Source: Odocoileus virginianus (Eukaryota > Chordata > Mammalia > Artiodactyla > Cervidae). From it: DNA of 64,000 nt. This document shows positions 47,252 to 58,099 of the stretch, piece by piece. A model generated the notes under the pieces. It saw nothing but the letters and a program-made list of their open reading frames with translations, ran no database searches and was not told the DNA's origin. The first letter of the stretch is position 1; each line of letters begins with the position of its first letter. The DNA is taken from positions 21,424,329 to 21,488,328 of the forward strand of contig NC_069679.1 in NCBI RefSeq assembly GCF_023699985.2. Direction: 5' to 3'. The position numbers and the translations under genes are program-made.

Positions 47252-50200
47252 TGTGTGTAGATGTGCACACGGGTGCATGAGACAGAGAAAGCAGAATGAG
47301 CAACTGGAGGAGAAAAAAAATAATCCGTGTTTATTTCTGTATGTTTGTGTGTCTGTTGGTTCCTTGGAGGAAATAAGTCATGTTTCTGCTTAGCATGGCA
47401 TTAACCAGAGAGCTAGTCAGAACTTTGAAATCTTTGACGTTTTGTCAATGGCCCCTGAGCATCCTGTTACTGCCTCACCAGCTCTGGCCTACAGCAGGAC
47501 CACTTCCCTCCCTGCTCAACTTGCCATGGGTTTATGCCCTTCCAGAGTGGGATCACTCAAGAGTGCCTGTGGATCCCATCAATACATATTGACGAAAGTG
47601 TTTATGGGCTACTTAGGATCACCGCACAAGACACTCAGAACTGGACTGATTTTGGTTCTCTAGCTCTTGGGTTATAATTGAAAAGTTTTGACATGTGTAA
47701 GAAAAGTAAAAAAGTTATCAATCGAAAGGAGAGAATGAAAAAATACATGTCTAGAATAATACCAAAGTGATTGCATTGTGTATTATATGTGTGTGTGTAT
47801 GAATACATATGCATGTGTTTTTAAGAGCTTAAAGGAAAGATACAGGCAGGCAGGGGCTCAGATAGATTTCTTTGTCTTCTAAGCATAAATCTAAAAATAA
47901 GTAATGCAATTCTTCACGTAGGGCTACATCAGCAGATTCTTCACCTTTATTTATTCTTCTTGGTTTTCTTAATCTGTTCTGTTATTTCTGTAAGAGAAGC
48001 CAGTAGAAGGCAGAGGGAGAATCTACTTCACACATTCCATCTAGATCTAGGATGTCACAGTAACCATGTCGACCATCAAATATTAGTTTAGAAGTGTCAA
48101 ATGTCTTTCCTAGGCCTACTGTTTCGAAGTGATAAGTTGCTGAACTAATGACAGAGGAGACAAGATAGTGTGACAAAAGGGGAAAAAAAATACACCATGG
48201 ATCTACTTGTGTAGCTTTTGTTTTATGAATATTAGTGAGTAAAATAGTTGAGACCCAGTTTTTCTTTTTTAAATGACAACTAAATGTAAAGCATGCTAGT
48301 TAAAACATGAACAGCCACCTTCTCTCAATAAATCTTTATGTCTGAAGTTGCGTTTTAAGTTGGCTCTAAGAATGTGGTGGCATTCTAATATGCAGCCTGC
48401 ACACAGAGCTCCGCCTTATGACCATGCAAAGTATTAGATGATCACGGAGTATGAAAGGTGCCAGGGAAAGCCAAATTAATTTCTGCCTTCTGCTAATGGA
48501 TGACCTTTGTGATTTGGATCAGGAGCTGAAATTCACTTAGTCAGAAAGGCAGGAGAGTAGGGAAAACACCTAAAATCATTTTCTCTCCCTATAGAGGAGA
48601 TGCCTGCCTGCCACCTGTCCAATAAATGTCAAGTGGGTTATTTTTTTTAAATAAGCAGCCTGATTCAAAAGCAGGGAATGCTTCATTGAGACATTCAGGG
48701 CAATAGGAGTGAGACTGCTTAAAAATATAAAATAAAAAAATTAAGCATTTATATATAACATAGAAGAAAGAAAAACATTAAAAATTAAACATGAGGATGG
48801 TTAGTTCTTTCCTAGAGACTTCGTTAACACCTCAGGGTTCTATGTAGATTCTTAAGCTTTACTGAAATTTGAGCTGATTTATTATGCTTAGGAGAAATCA
48901 TGTTTGGTTTCATATAGTTGAAAATATTTTGAAGTTTAGTTGAAATTTGTTTGGAATTGGGAGTGTAATACCCCAAGCAACATTCAAGGGATCAAAACCA
49001 ACAGGAACTGGAATATACAAAAACACAGTTTCTTTAGCTCCACGTGAGTCGAGGTTGCCAACTTTCACATGCTTCTAATGTTAGCTCAAGCTTTCTGGCA
49101 GTCCCATTGTAAGCTCCATTTCACAGGCATCCTCTGCTATTTTGGCATTTTAATGTTGGCCTTACTGCTTTTTATTTCCTTGTCCAGGAATATAGTCATT
49201 TTAAAAACAGCATAATTATTATTGGATGTGTATATTTTTTAAGTTCCAGCTTGAGATAAATTCTTTCTTGCATTTAGCTACTACCCTTGAAGTGAACAGA
49301 AGGAATAAAACATTAAAGACACCAAGGACATGGACCTTTAATTTCTCTTGTGTATTGCAAGGGCAAGAATGAAATGTCAGTTCCCAAGGTGATTATATAG
49401 TGCATGTTGGCAAGAATGGAATAATTGTGTCCTACCCAGTGTGTGAGAAATGTATACATGGGGAGATAAAATTGTAAGGGGGCAGACAATATAGGGTAAG
49501 CACATGTACAGCACAAAAGAATTCAATTGGGTGGATGACACAGGTCTTTGGCCTTTGTGGAAATCAATGAACTGCTGTTTAGGTGTCTTTTTCAAAGCAT
49601 AGGGATGTTGAAAGGATAAAGCCTTGACTCCCTGATCCATTGAGGCTTGCTCAGTTAACCTTAGGATATTTTTAAGAAAGTTGATTTGTTTCTCTTTTTG
49701 ATTTCCTTTTTCTCTTGGCTTCCTTGAACTGATTTACAATTCCTGCATCTATTGCTGCCTTTAGCTATGAGCTCCATTATTCAGCTACCCTTTTTGTAAT
49801 TAAATTCTGCTTAAATTGCTTATAGGCCTAACCCTCCTTAACTTCTATCTGTGACCTCTTGTTTCTAAGTTAGTTAGTGACATTGTATTGGACACACCAT
49901 GAATAACCTTTCCTGGCTGCTAAAATACCCATGTCTGAATTCAATTTGAGGTTTCTTTGTACAAAATTTCCCTGCAAACTTGCATACAAATTCAAAGCCT
50001 GATCCATAAAAATCTTCTAGCAATATCATTCTAATTTCAGAAACCTAGTGAGATGAAGCCATGTGTTATGTTATAAACACCCCAACAAAAGAACTGTGAT
50101 CTTACCATGTTATTTTTTTTCCCCAACGTAATTTTGTAAATGTTGTTGATTCTGCTTCACCATTTGGAGACTCTTGAATGTGTTACTCTTCCAAATCCCC

Positions 50201-51029
50201 TGCTTTAAAATTCCCTAGAGCCCTATAAGTGCTGGATTCCTTAAAGAAATAGGTTACCTTCACCCCTACCCCCCACACTCCCCACTCTTCCAAAAACAAT
50301 CCCCATACAAAAGTGCCAATAAACTAACTCAGCCGCATACAATGATATTGTGAAGAAAACCTCAGGAGAAAACCATTTAAATTTCATGGCATAAATCTGA
50401 GCTCTTGGCCAACCTTCCGTTAGCAAGTAGCAAGTACAAGTCTCATGCTAATTCTCCACCAAACCTCGAGTTTTATGAAAGCTACATTTTATCTGTTTGG
50501 TTATTTGCAGTCACTGGAGAGCTGGCAGAGGAATATCAGCACCACTCAAGTTTTATGTGGAAGTCACAGGACTTGGTTGACCCCCTTTTCAGGTCCTATT
50601 GAATTTCCTATACAAAGGAAATGAAAATGTTTTATATTTAATACACCAGCACATAACGAAAGGCTTAGTTATTACACAGAGAGCTGCAATTTTCTGCCTT
50701 TGTTTCAGCTATTACTGTGGAGCTGAAATTTCCAAGCACATTTTTTATGATTTGTTTATTGCTGACTTTAGAGATGACAGTGAGGGGAATGCCACCTTGA
50801 TGCTACCTACCCTACAGTTAAGGGCTTTCTGTTTGTACTTATTTATCCCACAAAAGAACGGTCCAGCTTTTTATTGATGTCCCAGTTTTTCTTGCAGATG
50901 GATCAATTTTAAAAAGTTTAAAAAAAAAGTGATCTTGCAGAAACCGTGGATTGAACAGCGAGCGTATTCCTGATTTTACTCCTATGTGCTCTGAGACTGT
51001 GCAGGGGCACGAACTCCAGTTAGACTATT
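45083..51029. other. long repeat-poor stretch; candidate conserved non-coding DNA
   Basis: Almost 6 kb with no LINE or SINE that I can recognise. It holds homopolymer runs (A near 45760, T near 45858 and 46201) and a long (GT)n at 47215-47258. Three blocks have balanced composition and few low-complexity runs: 46840-47220, 48330-48720 and 50460-50880. They look like conserved non-coding sequence. The block at 46960-47000 includes 'gtcatcaatcacagcc', a possible homeodomain/PBX-type site. No open frame shows domain features. Confidence 0.4.
47215..47258. repeat. (GT)n microsatellite
   Basis: About 17 GT units, then an imperfect 'gcgcgtgtgtgt'. The minus-strand frame over it reads as a His-Thr run and is an artefact. 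Confidence 0.95.
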
Positions 51030-51425
51030 GGCATGGTGCTAAGCGCTTCACCTTTATTGTTCAGTTATTACAATAATGACAGTGCAATAACGGGGGGGCT
51101 TCCCTGGTGGCTCAGATGGTAAAAAATCTGCCTCCTATACAGGAGACCTGGGTTTGATCCCTAGATTGTAAAGATCTCCTGGAGAAGGGAATGGCAACCC
51201 ACTCCTGTATTCTCACCAGAATCCCCATAGAGAGTGGAGCCTGGGGGACTATAGTCCATGGGGGTCACAAAGAGTCAGACACCACTGAGTGACTAAGCAC
51301 ATTCTTATAATTAACTTCTTTCTGTAGATGAGGAAACTGAGGTTTAGGGAGGTTTTCTAACTTGTCTAGTATTGCCAATTAGGAATGGAACTTGATCTGT
51401 CTGATTCCAGAGCCTGTTTCTCCCT
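51030..51425 (-). mobile_element. MIR SINE split by a Bov-tA
   Basis: Reverse MIR in two halves. Before the insertion: 'catggtgctaagcgcttcac', 'tcagttattacaataatgac'. After it: 'ctgtagatgaggaaactgag', 'gtttagggaggttttctaac', 'tgatctgtctgattccagag', 'cctgtttctcc'. The halves join into one MIR in correct order. Confidence 0.85.
51097..51300 (+). mobile_element. BovA2/Bov-tA SINE inside MIR
   Basis: Near-complete head 'ggcttccctggtggctcaga', then 'ggtttgatccctagattgta', 'ctcctggagaagggaatggc', 'tcacaaagagtcagacacca', ending 'ctgagtgactaagcac'. Box A/B-like tRNA remnants lie in the first 70 bp. TSD unclear. Confidence 0.93.
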
Positions 51426-51520
51426 CTTTCTTTTTTTGATACTGATAGTCATTCTATTTTAAAAATTTACTTTCTTTCCTGATTCTTTAACATTTAAAAT
51501 TATTTTCTTTTAAAAAGCAG

Positions 51521-51734
51521 GTGAAACAGATAACCTGCCCAGGTTGGGTACATGAGACAAGTGCTCGGGCCTGGTGCACTGGGAAGACCCAGAGGGATCG
51601 GATGGAGAGGGAGGTGGGAGGGGGGACTGGGATGGGGAATACATGTAAATCCATGGCTAATTCATTTCAATGTATAACAAAAACTACTGTAATGATGTAA
51701 AGTAATTAGCCTCCAACTAATAAAAATTAAAAAA
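51521..51734 (+). mobile_element. L1-BT 3' end, short, with TSD
   Basis: A 214-bp L1 3' UTR piece: 'acatgagacaagtgctcggg', 'actgggaagacccagaggga', 'gggatggggaatacatgtaa', 'atccatggctaattcatttc', 'gtaaagtaattagcctccaa', then an A-tail. Flanked by 'aaaaagcag' at 51512-51520 and 51735-51743. It is the same L1 3' end type as the fragment at 44729-44786, in the opposite orientation and keeping the part lost there. Confidence 0.9.
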
Positions 51735-51743
51735 AAAAAGCAG

Positions 51744-52047
51744 TATACAACAAACACACACATCCCCCTCAGCTAGATTCATCAAGGCTGATAATCTGTT
51801 TTTTCCCTCTTCATACCACACACAGACATATATTTAAATACATACACACATATGAGTATATTCATACACACATTTATGTATTTATTCACATGGCTAAACC
51901 ATCTGAAAGTAAGTTACAGTCACTATGATGCTTCAGAAAATAAAAACATTCTCCCATTTAATCACAATGCCATTCTACATCATAAAAATAAACATTTATT
52001 CAATAACATCATCTAATACTCTACATGCAAATTTTCCAGATTGCCCT
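51744..52047. other. short unique spacer
   Basis: Sequence rich in 'acacac' and 'tacata' words with no gene or named repeat. Confidence 0.5.
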
Positions 52048-52059
52048 CCAAATGATTTT

Positions 52060-52323
52060 CTTTATTATTTACTTGGCTGCATCAGGTCTTAGTTGTGGCA
52101 TGCAAGATCTTTGTGGCATCATGTGGGATCTTTCATTGCAGTGCATGTCTTTGCTGGTTATGGCGCTCAAGCTTCAGAGCCCATGGGCTCAGTAGAGTGG
52201 TTTTGGTCCATGGGTTAAGTTGCCCAGTGGGATGTGAAATCTTAGTTCTCTGATCAGGGATCAAACTCACATCCCCTGCATTGTAAGGTGGATTCTTAAC
52301 CACTGGACCACCAGGGAAGCCCC
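52060..52323 (-). mobile_element. CHR-type (cetartiodactyl tRNA-Glu) SINE with TSD
   Basis: Reverse copy: 'ttggctgcatcaggtcttag', 'ggcatgcaagatctttgtgg', 'ccatgggctcagtagagtgg', 'gatcagggatcaaactcaca', 'cctgcattgtaaggtggatt', 'cttaaccactggaccaccag', 'ggaagcc'. This family is shared by ruminants, whales and hippos. The direct repeat 'ccaaatga(t/c)tttt' flanks it (52048-52059 and 52324-52335). Confidence 0.9.
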
Positions 52324-52335
52324 CCAAATGACTTT

Positions 52336-52959
52336 TTGACCCTATTATTTTTGACCCAGGGTTGCAACAAGGAAGAGCTTGCCCTCTTAACTACTCTGTC
52401 TACAGCCTCTCCAGAATACTGTATATGGAGTGAGATATTTACAGGTTAAAAGAATTAGGTACAAAACTTGTGCCAAAGTGCAGCCATTATATTGATCTAT
52501 ATATCATAGTAGGTCTATATGTTCTAAAAGTGCTTTCTACTCTGATATTCACGGATCATGAGATGTTGTGACACCAACTATCCAAAGAGTGGAATATTGG
52601 AATAGTTTGGTGATTCCCTAAGCTGTTCTACAGTTATTTATTCTCCGAATTAGTTAGAGCTGCCATGTTCACCCTGCTTCTATCTTGTCATTACTTAAAT
52701 GATTCTAAATGGGCCTCAGCAAGACTGTTCGTAAATAGGTAACTCCTGACACTCCAAGATTCAAAAACATCATTACTGAGGGATAAGAAGAGGGAAAAAA
52801 TGAGTAAGAAACCAGAAATGAAGGAGAAATAGGGGGAGAATGTAAAGAGGGGGGAGAAAAAGTAATCAGAATCAGGTTGATTAAATTTAATTACAACAAC
52901 ATAGCACTAAATGGGCAAAACATTGACAGCTTAGCATGCCTGGCAGAATGAGGATTTTC
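52336..52959. other. unique sequence, no gene seen
   Basis: No repeat recognised. Purine-rich near 52780-52860. No credible open frame. Confidence 0.5.
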
Positions 52960-53125
52960 AATGTAGTATTTAATTTAATCCTTAAAAGTAATGTTCCAAA
53001 ATAGGTTACTATTACCCTTTCACCATTTTATGGAAGAATTATTGCATCTCACAAAGGTTAAGTGTCTTGTCCAAGGTCACCTAGATAATAAAACACAGCT
53101 GTGCTCAAACCCAAGCTGAAGAAAG
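52960..53125 (-). mobile_element. MIR SINE
   Basis: 'gtatttaatttaatccttaa', 'ggttactattaccctttcac', 'cattttatggaagaattatt', 'ttgtccaaggtcacctagat', 'gctgtgctcaaacccaagct' follow the reverse MIR order closely. Confidence 0.8.
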
Positions 53126-53204
53126 AGGAGGGAGGGGGAGGTAAGGAATGGTGATATTGGCAGGGATGAGTGGGCATCTTCCGCTCCTACTGTGCCCTCT
53201 CTCC

Positions 53205-54260
53205 CCACAAGTTCTTAGTCATCATGTCCTGTCACTGGTCGAGAATCTCATTTTTTCTCTATGTCTTCTACCACTGCTTTAATTCAAGCCAATGCCGCCT
53301 CTTCACCAGATGCCTGCAATAACTCTTAATAGACTCCATGCCACCCGTCTTCTTCCTTTAGTGTCTAATACGCTGGTCAGACGGTTCTTTCCAGTGATCC
53401 TTCTCAACATGTCACTCCTTTGTTTGAAATTCTTTGACTGTTCATCACTTGGACTAGTGGTTGTTAACCCTGCCTGCACATGAAAATCCTAAGCTTTAGG
53501 AAATGCTGGTGGCCAGGCCCCCACCTCAGAGCTTCTGATTTTATTATTCTGAGGGAGTAGGTCTCCCAGGGGAAAAAAAAAATTACAAGACACCCAGGTA
53601 ACTGAATTTCCAGTAAATATGTACTGGACATACTTTCAGAAACATACTAAAAATTGTGTTTATCTAAAATCCTAATTTAACTGGGTATTTTACATTTTTA
53701 TTTGCAAAATCTGGCTATATGTTTGCATTTGTTCTGAGGAAACTGAACATGTGTGTGTATGTGTGTGTGTGCTCAGTTTTGTCTGACATAAGTATTTTTA
53801 AAATTTCCCTAAGTTAGTCATGTACAGAATGGAACCCACCAGGTTATAGGAAAAAAATATGAATGAAATAGTGTCTAAATGTCTTCTTATGGCATAAAAG
53901 ATTCTTCAGACTTTGGCCTCTGCCTCTTTTTCAAGTTTCACTGTCTGCTCCCTACTCATACCTTACCTTTACCTTCCTAAAAGGTGTATAGTTTTATCTC
54001 CATATCTTTGCACATGCTGTCACCCAAGCCCAGGATTTCCTTTCTGGGCTGTTGGATGAACTCCCAGTCATGCTTTAAGACCAAAATCTGACTTCCTTAG
54101 GTGAAGTGAATTGCATAGCCTTCCCTACTCCTGCAGTTTTGTGTGTACATCTACTGTTCTGTCTATTCCTGCTACTAATAATTATATGCACTTTGTCTAT
54201 TTTTTTTTACTATGCACTGCATTAGTTACTTTACATTAATCTCAAACTTGCATTAATTTT
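53205..54260 (+). mobile_element. L2 LINE, split by a MER5/MER58-like element
   Basis: Forward L2: 'gatccttctcaacatgtcac', 'tcctttgtttgaaattcttt' (RT-domain end), then after the insert 'ttgcacatgctgtcacccaa', 'catgctttaagaccaaaatc', 'atagccttccctactcctgc', 'actaataattatatgcac'. Highly diverged and without coding capacity. A (GT)n lies at 53750-53770. Confidence 0.55.
53455..53610. mobile_element. MER5/MER58-like hAT relic
   Basis: 'ggttgttaaccctgcctgca', 'catgaaaatcctaagcttta', 'ccccacctcagagcttctga', 'ttttattattctgagggagt', and 'cacccaggtaactg' resemble a short hAT-Charlie non-autonomous element. Terminal repeats are not exact, so the subfamily and strand are open. Confidence 0.55.
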
Positions 54261-54521
54261 ATGCAAATTAACATGCATTATACTTTTGTGTACCCTAAGA
54301 TAATAGTATATATTAAATACAACATATACTAGAATTGTATACTTTTTGCCAAGATTTCTTTCTTTCCCTCTTACCTACCAGCCAGATGAACAGAACAAAG
54401 CAAAACAAAGCGGCTTCGACAAACACTTGTCTCCATGGCTTCGACATTTAAAAAGCTGTTTATATTTCTCATCTCCTCAGCTACCACTTCCTAGTGGCAC
54501 TAGTTTCCCTCAATAACATTT

Positions 54522-54734
54522 TAGTAGTAGTGTTAGTCACTCAATCATGTCCAGCTTTTTGTGACCCCATGGACTGTAGCTCACCAGGCTCCTCTGTCCA
54601 TGGAATTTTCCAGGTAACAATACTGGAGCGGGTTGCCATTCCCTTCTCCAGGAGATCTTCCCAACCCAGGGATTGAACCCATGTCTCCTACACTGCAGGC
54701 AGATTCTTTACTGTCTAAGCCACCAGGAAAGCCC
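54522..54734 (-). mobile_element. Bov-tA/BovA SINE
   Basis: Reverse copy from 'tagtgttagtcactcaatca' through 'ccccatggactgtagctcac', 'cttctccaggagatcttccc', 'aacccagggattgaacccat' to the head 'taagccaccaggaaagccc'. Near complete. Confidence 0.93.
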
Positions 54735-54739
54735 AAATA

Positions 54740-54895
54740 TAACGTAAGTGCTGTGTAAATAGTTGAAGATGAGCAGCAAATTCAAGTTTTGCTTTTTGGA
54801 ATTTCATGAAATTTTTTTTTCAAATATTTCCCATTCTTTGGATGAATACCATGGATATGTGGATATTGAAGGGCCAGCTGTATTTTCTTTTCTCT
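54740..54895. mobile_element. MER2/Tigger-like DNA transposon fragment
   Basis: 'gtaagtgctgtgtaaatagt' and, after a gap, 'atggatatgtggatattgaa' with 'gggccagctgtatt' match the end of a Tigger-related element ('gcggatacggagggccgact'). The match is short. The SINE at 54522-54734 abuts it and may have inserted at its edge. Confidence 0.45.
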
Positions 54896-55989
54896 AAATA
54901 TCAAATTCCTAGCAAATATATAATACCATATACAATTTCAAATTACAGTACATTCACAGGTTTTTTCTGCTTGTTTGATTTTGCTTTAACCTGTCATGTA
55001 ACACACTGCCATGAGTCTTTGGATGTGGCATCTAACCAAAAAAAACTACATATGGTCACTTTCTGTATGAGAAGTGTAAACACATAAGGTGACAACATTT
55101 TTGTGGACTATTTTTAAAACACTATAAATAGCACTGTCAACATTACTGATGATTTAAATATTATATATACATTAGAGATCATCTACATATCAATGCTTAG
55201 GTAAGGGAAACACTAGAAAATAAATAACATTTTGGGGTTGTCATATATTAGCTTATGTAAATCTTTGTTAAATCTAATTAAAATGTTACCATATTTGGTA
55301 TTACATATTTTGATGTATTTACCCCACAGCTAACAATGTTGACATGTCAATAGTAAAATTCCATTAATTTGGATTCTATTATTAATAATAGATTATGATT
55401 TGGGAAAAGACTGTGTTGGGGTTACTTTTCATACTCAATGTTCATTTTACCAGATGCCTTCTAGTGGAGTTGGAAGCAGGAAGAAAGGTAGAAATGTCAG
55501 TTGTTTCATAGTCCGTAGGTTAAAACCTAACATAGACCTTCAGTTGAGTAATGGGAAAAGAGTCCATTGAAGGAGGGAAGTCAGGTGGTCACAGTTGCAA
55601 CAAATATGTCATTTGTTTGCATTTCCCATTTGGAAGGCAGGTTGGAATCTTTAGAGCAAGATGATGGCCTTTCCTAGCTGAGCTCTGGGATTTAGAGAAG
55701 CTGTTGACAAAATTGGCTTTTGATAAATTTTTTGTTAACTGCTTTATGACCTCACAATGTTTCTCATCACTTTACATTGCAAACCCAAGTTTACAAAGTG
55801 ATCCAATTTTTGATTGTATAGGCATCACATATTTCCCTTCCTTGTAGCAGGGGAATAATGTCCTGCTTCTCTGAACTTTCCTCTGTCCTGCTTCCTGTTT
55901 TCATCTGGAGGTGGATGATGGCCACTTTCTACCATGCACTCTTGGGTAGGATCAAGCTTCTCCTATTTGGTATTAAGCCTTTCTAACTT
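54896..55989. other. unique sequence, no gene seen
   Basis: AT-rich, with no repeat recognised. The 93-residue frame ending at 55087 is read-through of the DNA-transposon relic and flank. Confidence 0.5.
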
Positions 55990-56095
55990 CACTTATTGGT
56001 TAAATGCCTGCCTCCTCACTAGGTGATGACTTCCTTAAAGACAGAGACTATCGTTTCTTTTCTATCCCAGTGCCAAGAGTTGTACTACCACAAAC
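55990..56095 (+). mobile_element. L2 3' end fragment
   Basis: 'gcctgcctcctcactaggtg', 'atgacttccttaaagacaga', 'gactatcgtttcttttctat', 'cccagtgccaagagttgta' fit the L2 3' UTR ('ctccttgagggcagggac…ccagtgcctagcac'). Short. Confidence 0.5.
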
Positions 56096-56544
56096 CACGT
56101 TTTCAGTATGCTAGTTTGTTCAAAAGTTGACATGTGCTGTTTGCTGGAATACAAACTGCAGCTAACAATGTTACTTGTCATTAACTTGAAATAACAGATC
56201 AACAAATGATTGCGTTTTAATCATGAGAATTTGAGATAGTCAACATAAAGTACTGCACAAAATGCTTAGCAAAAAGCAAATGGACAGTGCATACTATCAT
56301 TAATAGGAGTAGTCAGAATAGTAGATGTGCATGCAAAACCCTGCAGGAAAAGTAAGGACTGTACATTTACTTTGGCTAGGAAAGTCAGATTTGGGTCTTT
56401 AAGGACAAGTGGCAGTTCATCAAACTCAAAGGAAATCCCAGGCTTGGGAGTTAGCGCATGCAAAGACAAGAAAGTGTAGGGCATTTAGGAAGATAGGTAT
56501 AAGGTGTGGAGCGACAGAGGAGGTAAGACTTCAAGTCAGCAGAA

Positions 56545-57435
56545 AATGAAGACATGAAAACTGCCAGAAGGTACATGAAGAGATGCTGAACACCACTAAT
56601 AATTAGCAAAATGCAAATCAGAAGGAGATATCACCTCATACTTGTTAGAGTGTCAGCAAGACCAGAGATAACAAGCATTGGCAAAGAAGTAGAGAAAAGA
56701 AACACCTATACACTGTTGGTGGGAATGTAAATTGGTATAACTACTATGGAAAACAGCATGGAGGTTCCTAAAAAGAATTTTTAAAAGAACTACCATATAT
56801 GATCCAACAATTCTACTTCTGGATATATATCCAGAGGAAATGAAAACATGATCTCAAAGAGATATTTGCACTCCATGTTCATTGCAGCACTATTCACAAT
56901 AGACAAGACATAGAAACAACATGTGTTCACTGATGGATGAATGGATAAAGAAAATGTAGTGTGTATGTATAATAAAATACTATTTGGTCACAAGAAAGGA
57001 AAATCCTGCCGTTAGCAACACTGATCGACCTTGAAGGCATTATGGTAAATGATATGTCAAAGAAAGACAAATGCTGTAAAATATCACTTGTATGTGAATC
57101 TGAAAAAGGCAAACTCATAGAAAGCTAGTAACATGGGGTAGTGAGGTGGCAGAAATAGAGATATCAGTCAAAGGATGCCAGTTATAAGATCAGTAAGTTC
57201 TAGGGAATCTAATGTACAGCATGGTGATTTTAGTCAGAAATACTGTATTATTATATACTTGGAAATTGCTATGGGAATAGACATAAAGGAAATGGTAATT
57301 ATGGGATCTGATGGAGATGTTAGCTAATGCTACAATGGTAATTATTTTGTAATGTATAAGTGCATCAAATCTATACATTATATACATTAAACTTAACAGT
57401 GTTATGTGTCAGTTATATCTCAATGTAGCTGGAAG
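56545..57435 (+). mobile_element. L1M (MA/MB-type) LINE 3' end
   Basis: Forward L1 ORF2 C-terminus: 'gatgctgaacaccactaata', 'caaatcagaaggagatatca', 'tggtgggaatgtaaattggt', 'tctacttctggatatatatc', 'actattcacaatagacaaga', 'gatggatgaatggataaaga'. The 3' UTR follows ('ggggatctaatgtacagcatg'-like at about 57205, 'atttgtcaattatacctcaa'-like at about 57410). Older and more diverged than the L1 at 6.7 kb. The frame is broken throughout. Confidence 0.85.
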
Positions 57436-57454
57436 AAAAAAGGATTCAGAGCCC

Positions 57455-57525
57455 AAACTCTGAAGGACCTTTTATGCCATAATAGAAAGTTTAAATACTA
57501 CTTCATTTGTAATTTTTTTCTATGA
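57455..57525 (-). mobile_element. possible L2 scrap
   Basis: 'ctgaaggaccttttatgcca' and 'gaaagtttaaatact' recall reverse L2 ('ggccttgtaggccatggtaa', 'ggagtttggattt'). Very short, weak. Confidence 0.3.
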
Positions 57526-57689
57526 GCCAGTGGATTTAAACTTGCATGCCCACTCAACTTACTTGTGTGTGTTCATTCACTGTATGATTAAACACTGATC
57601 TCTTTCTAGACCCACAGTGTTTATTTTCACATAACCCATCTGCCTAATACTCTGATGTTTTAAAAAAATCTATTAAAATAATATCATTT

Positions 57690-57800
57690 CCATTTGCACA
57701 GCACTTCATGCCTTCCAGACAGATAGTTTCCAAGGAAAAAATAACTTATTTTGATCCTCACAACTTTGCAAAATTGATAGGAAAGGTTTTCCAATTAAAA
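57690..57800 (-). mobile_element. MIR SINE fragment
   Basis: 'ttgcacagcacttcatgcct' and 'ttgatcctcacaactttgca' match the reverse 3' half of MIR ('gcgctttacatacattatct', 'catttgatcctcacaacaac'). Confidence 0.5.
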
Positions 57801-57884
57801 ATTTTAATTATTTTCTGATTCAATATAACATGCAAGAGTACTAATAATGACCATCTCCTGCCTTATTGTCCTTTCTTGTCTATT

Positions 57885-58090
57885 TTTTGTTTTTTTTCCT
57901 AACTTCATTGAGATATGATTGACATATATAAATTTGAGCGTCTGTTTTTTACAGTTTTATTGACATATAATTGACATGCAGTACTATGTAATTTACTATA
58001 TATAGCATAATGCTTTTATTTATATACATAATGAAATGATTGCCACCATAAATTTAGTAAACTCTTAATATCTACTGAACATAGAACTTT
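57885..58090 (-). mobile_element. L1M 3' UTR fragment, reverse
   Basis: 'cttcattgagatatgattga' and again 'ttttattgacatataattga' are the reverse L1M tail ('ttattgagatataattgaca'), present twice about 55 bp apart. Then 'atgattgccaccataaattt' follows. The double start suggests a small internal duplication or two overlapping insertions. Confidence 0.65.
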
Positions 58091-58099
58091 AATGCAAAC

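Noticed and set aside
47982..48176. 64-residue minus-strand frame with varied composition
   Set aside because: No recognisable domain, no splice-site pattern that convinced me, and no relation to neighbouring frames.
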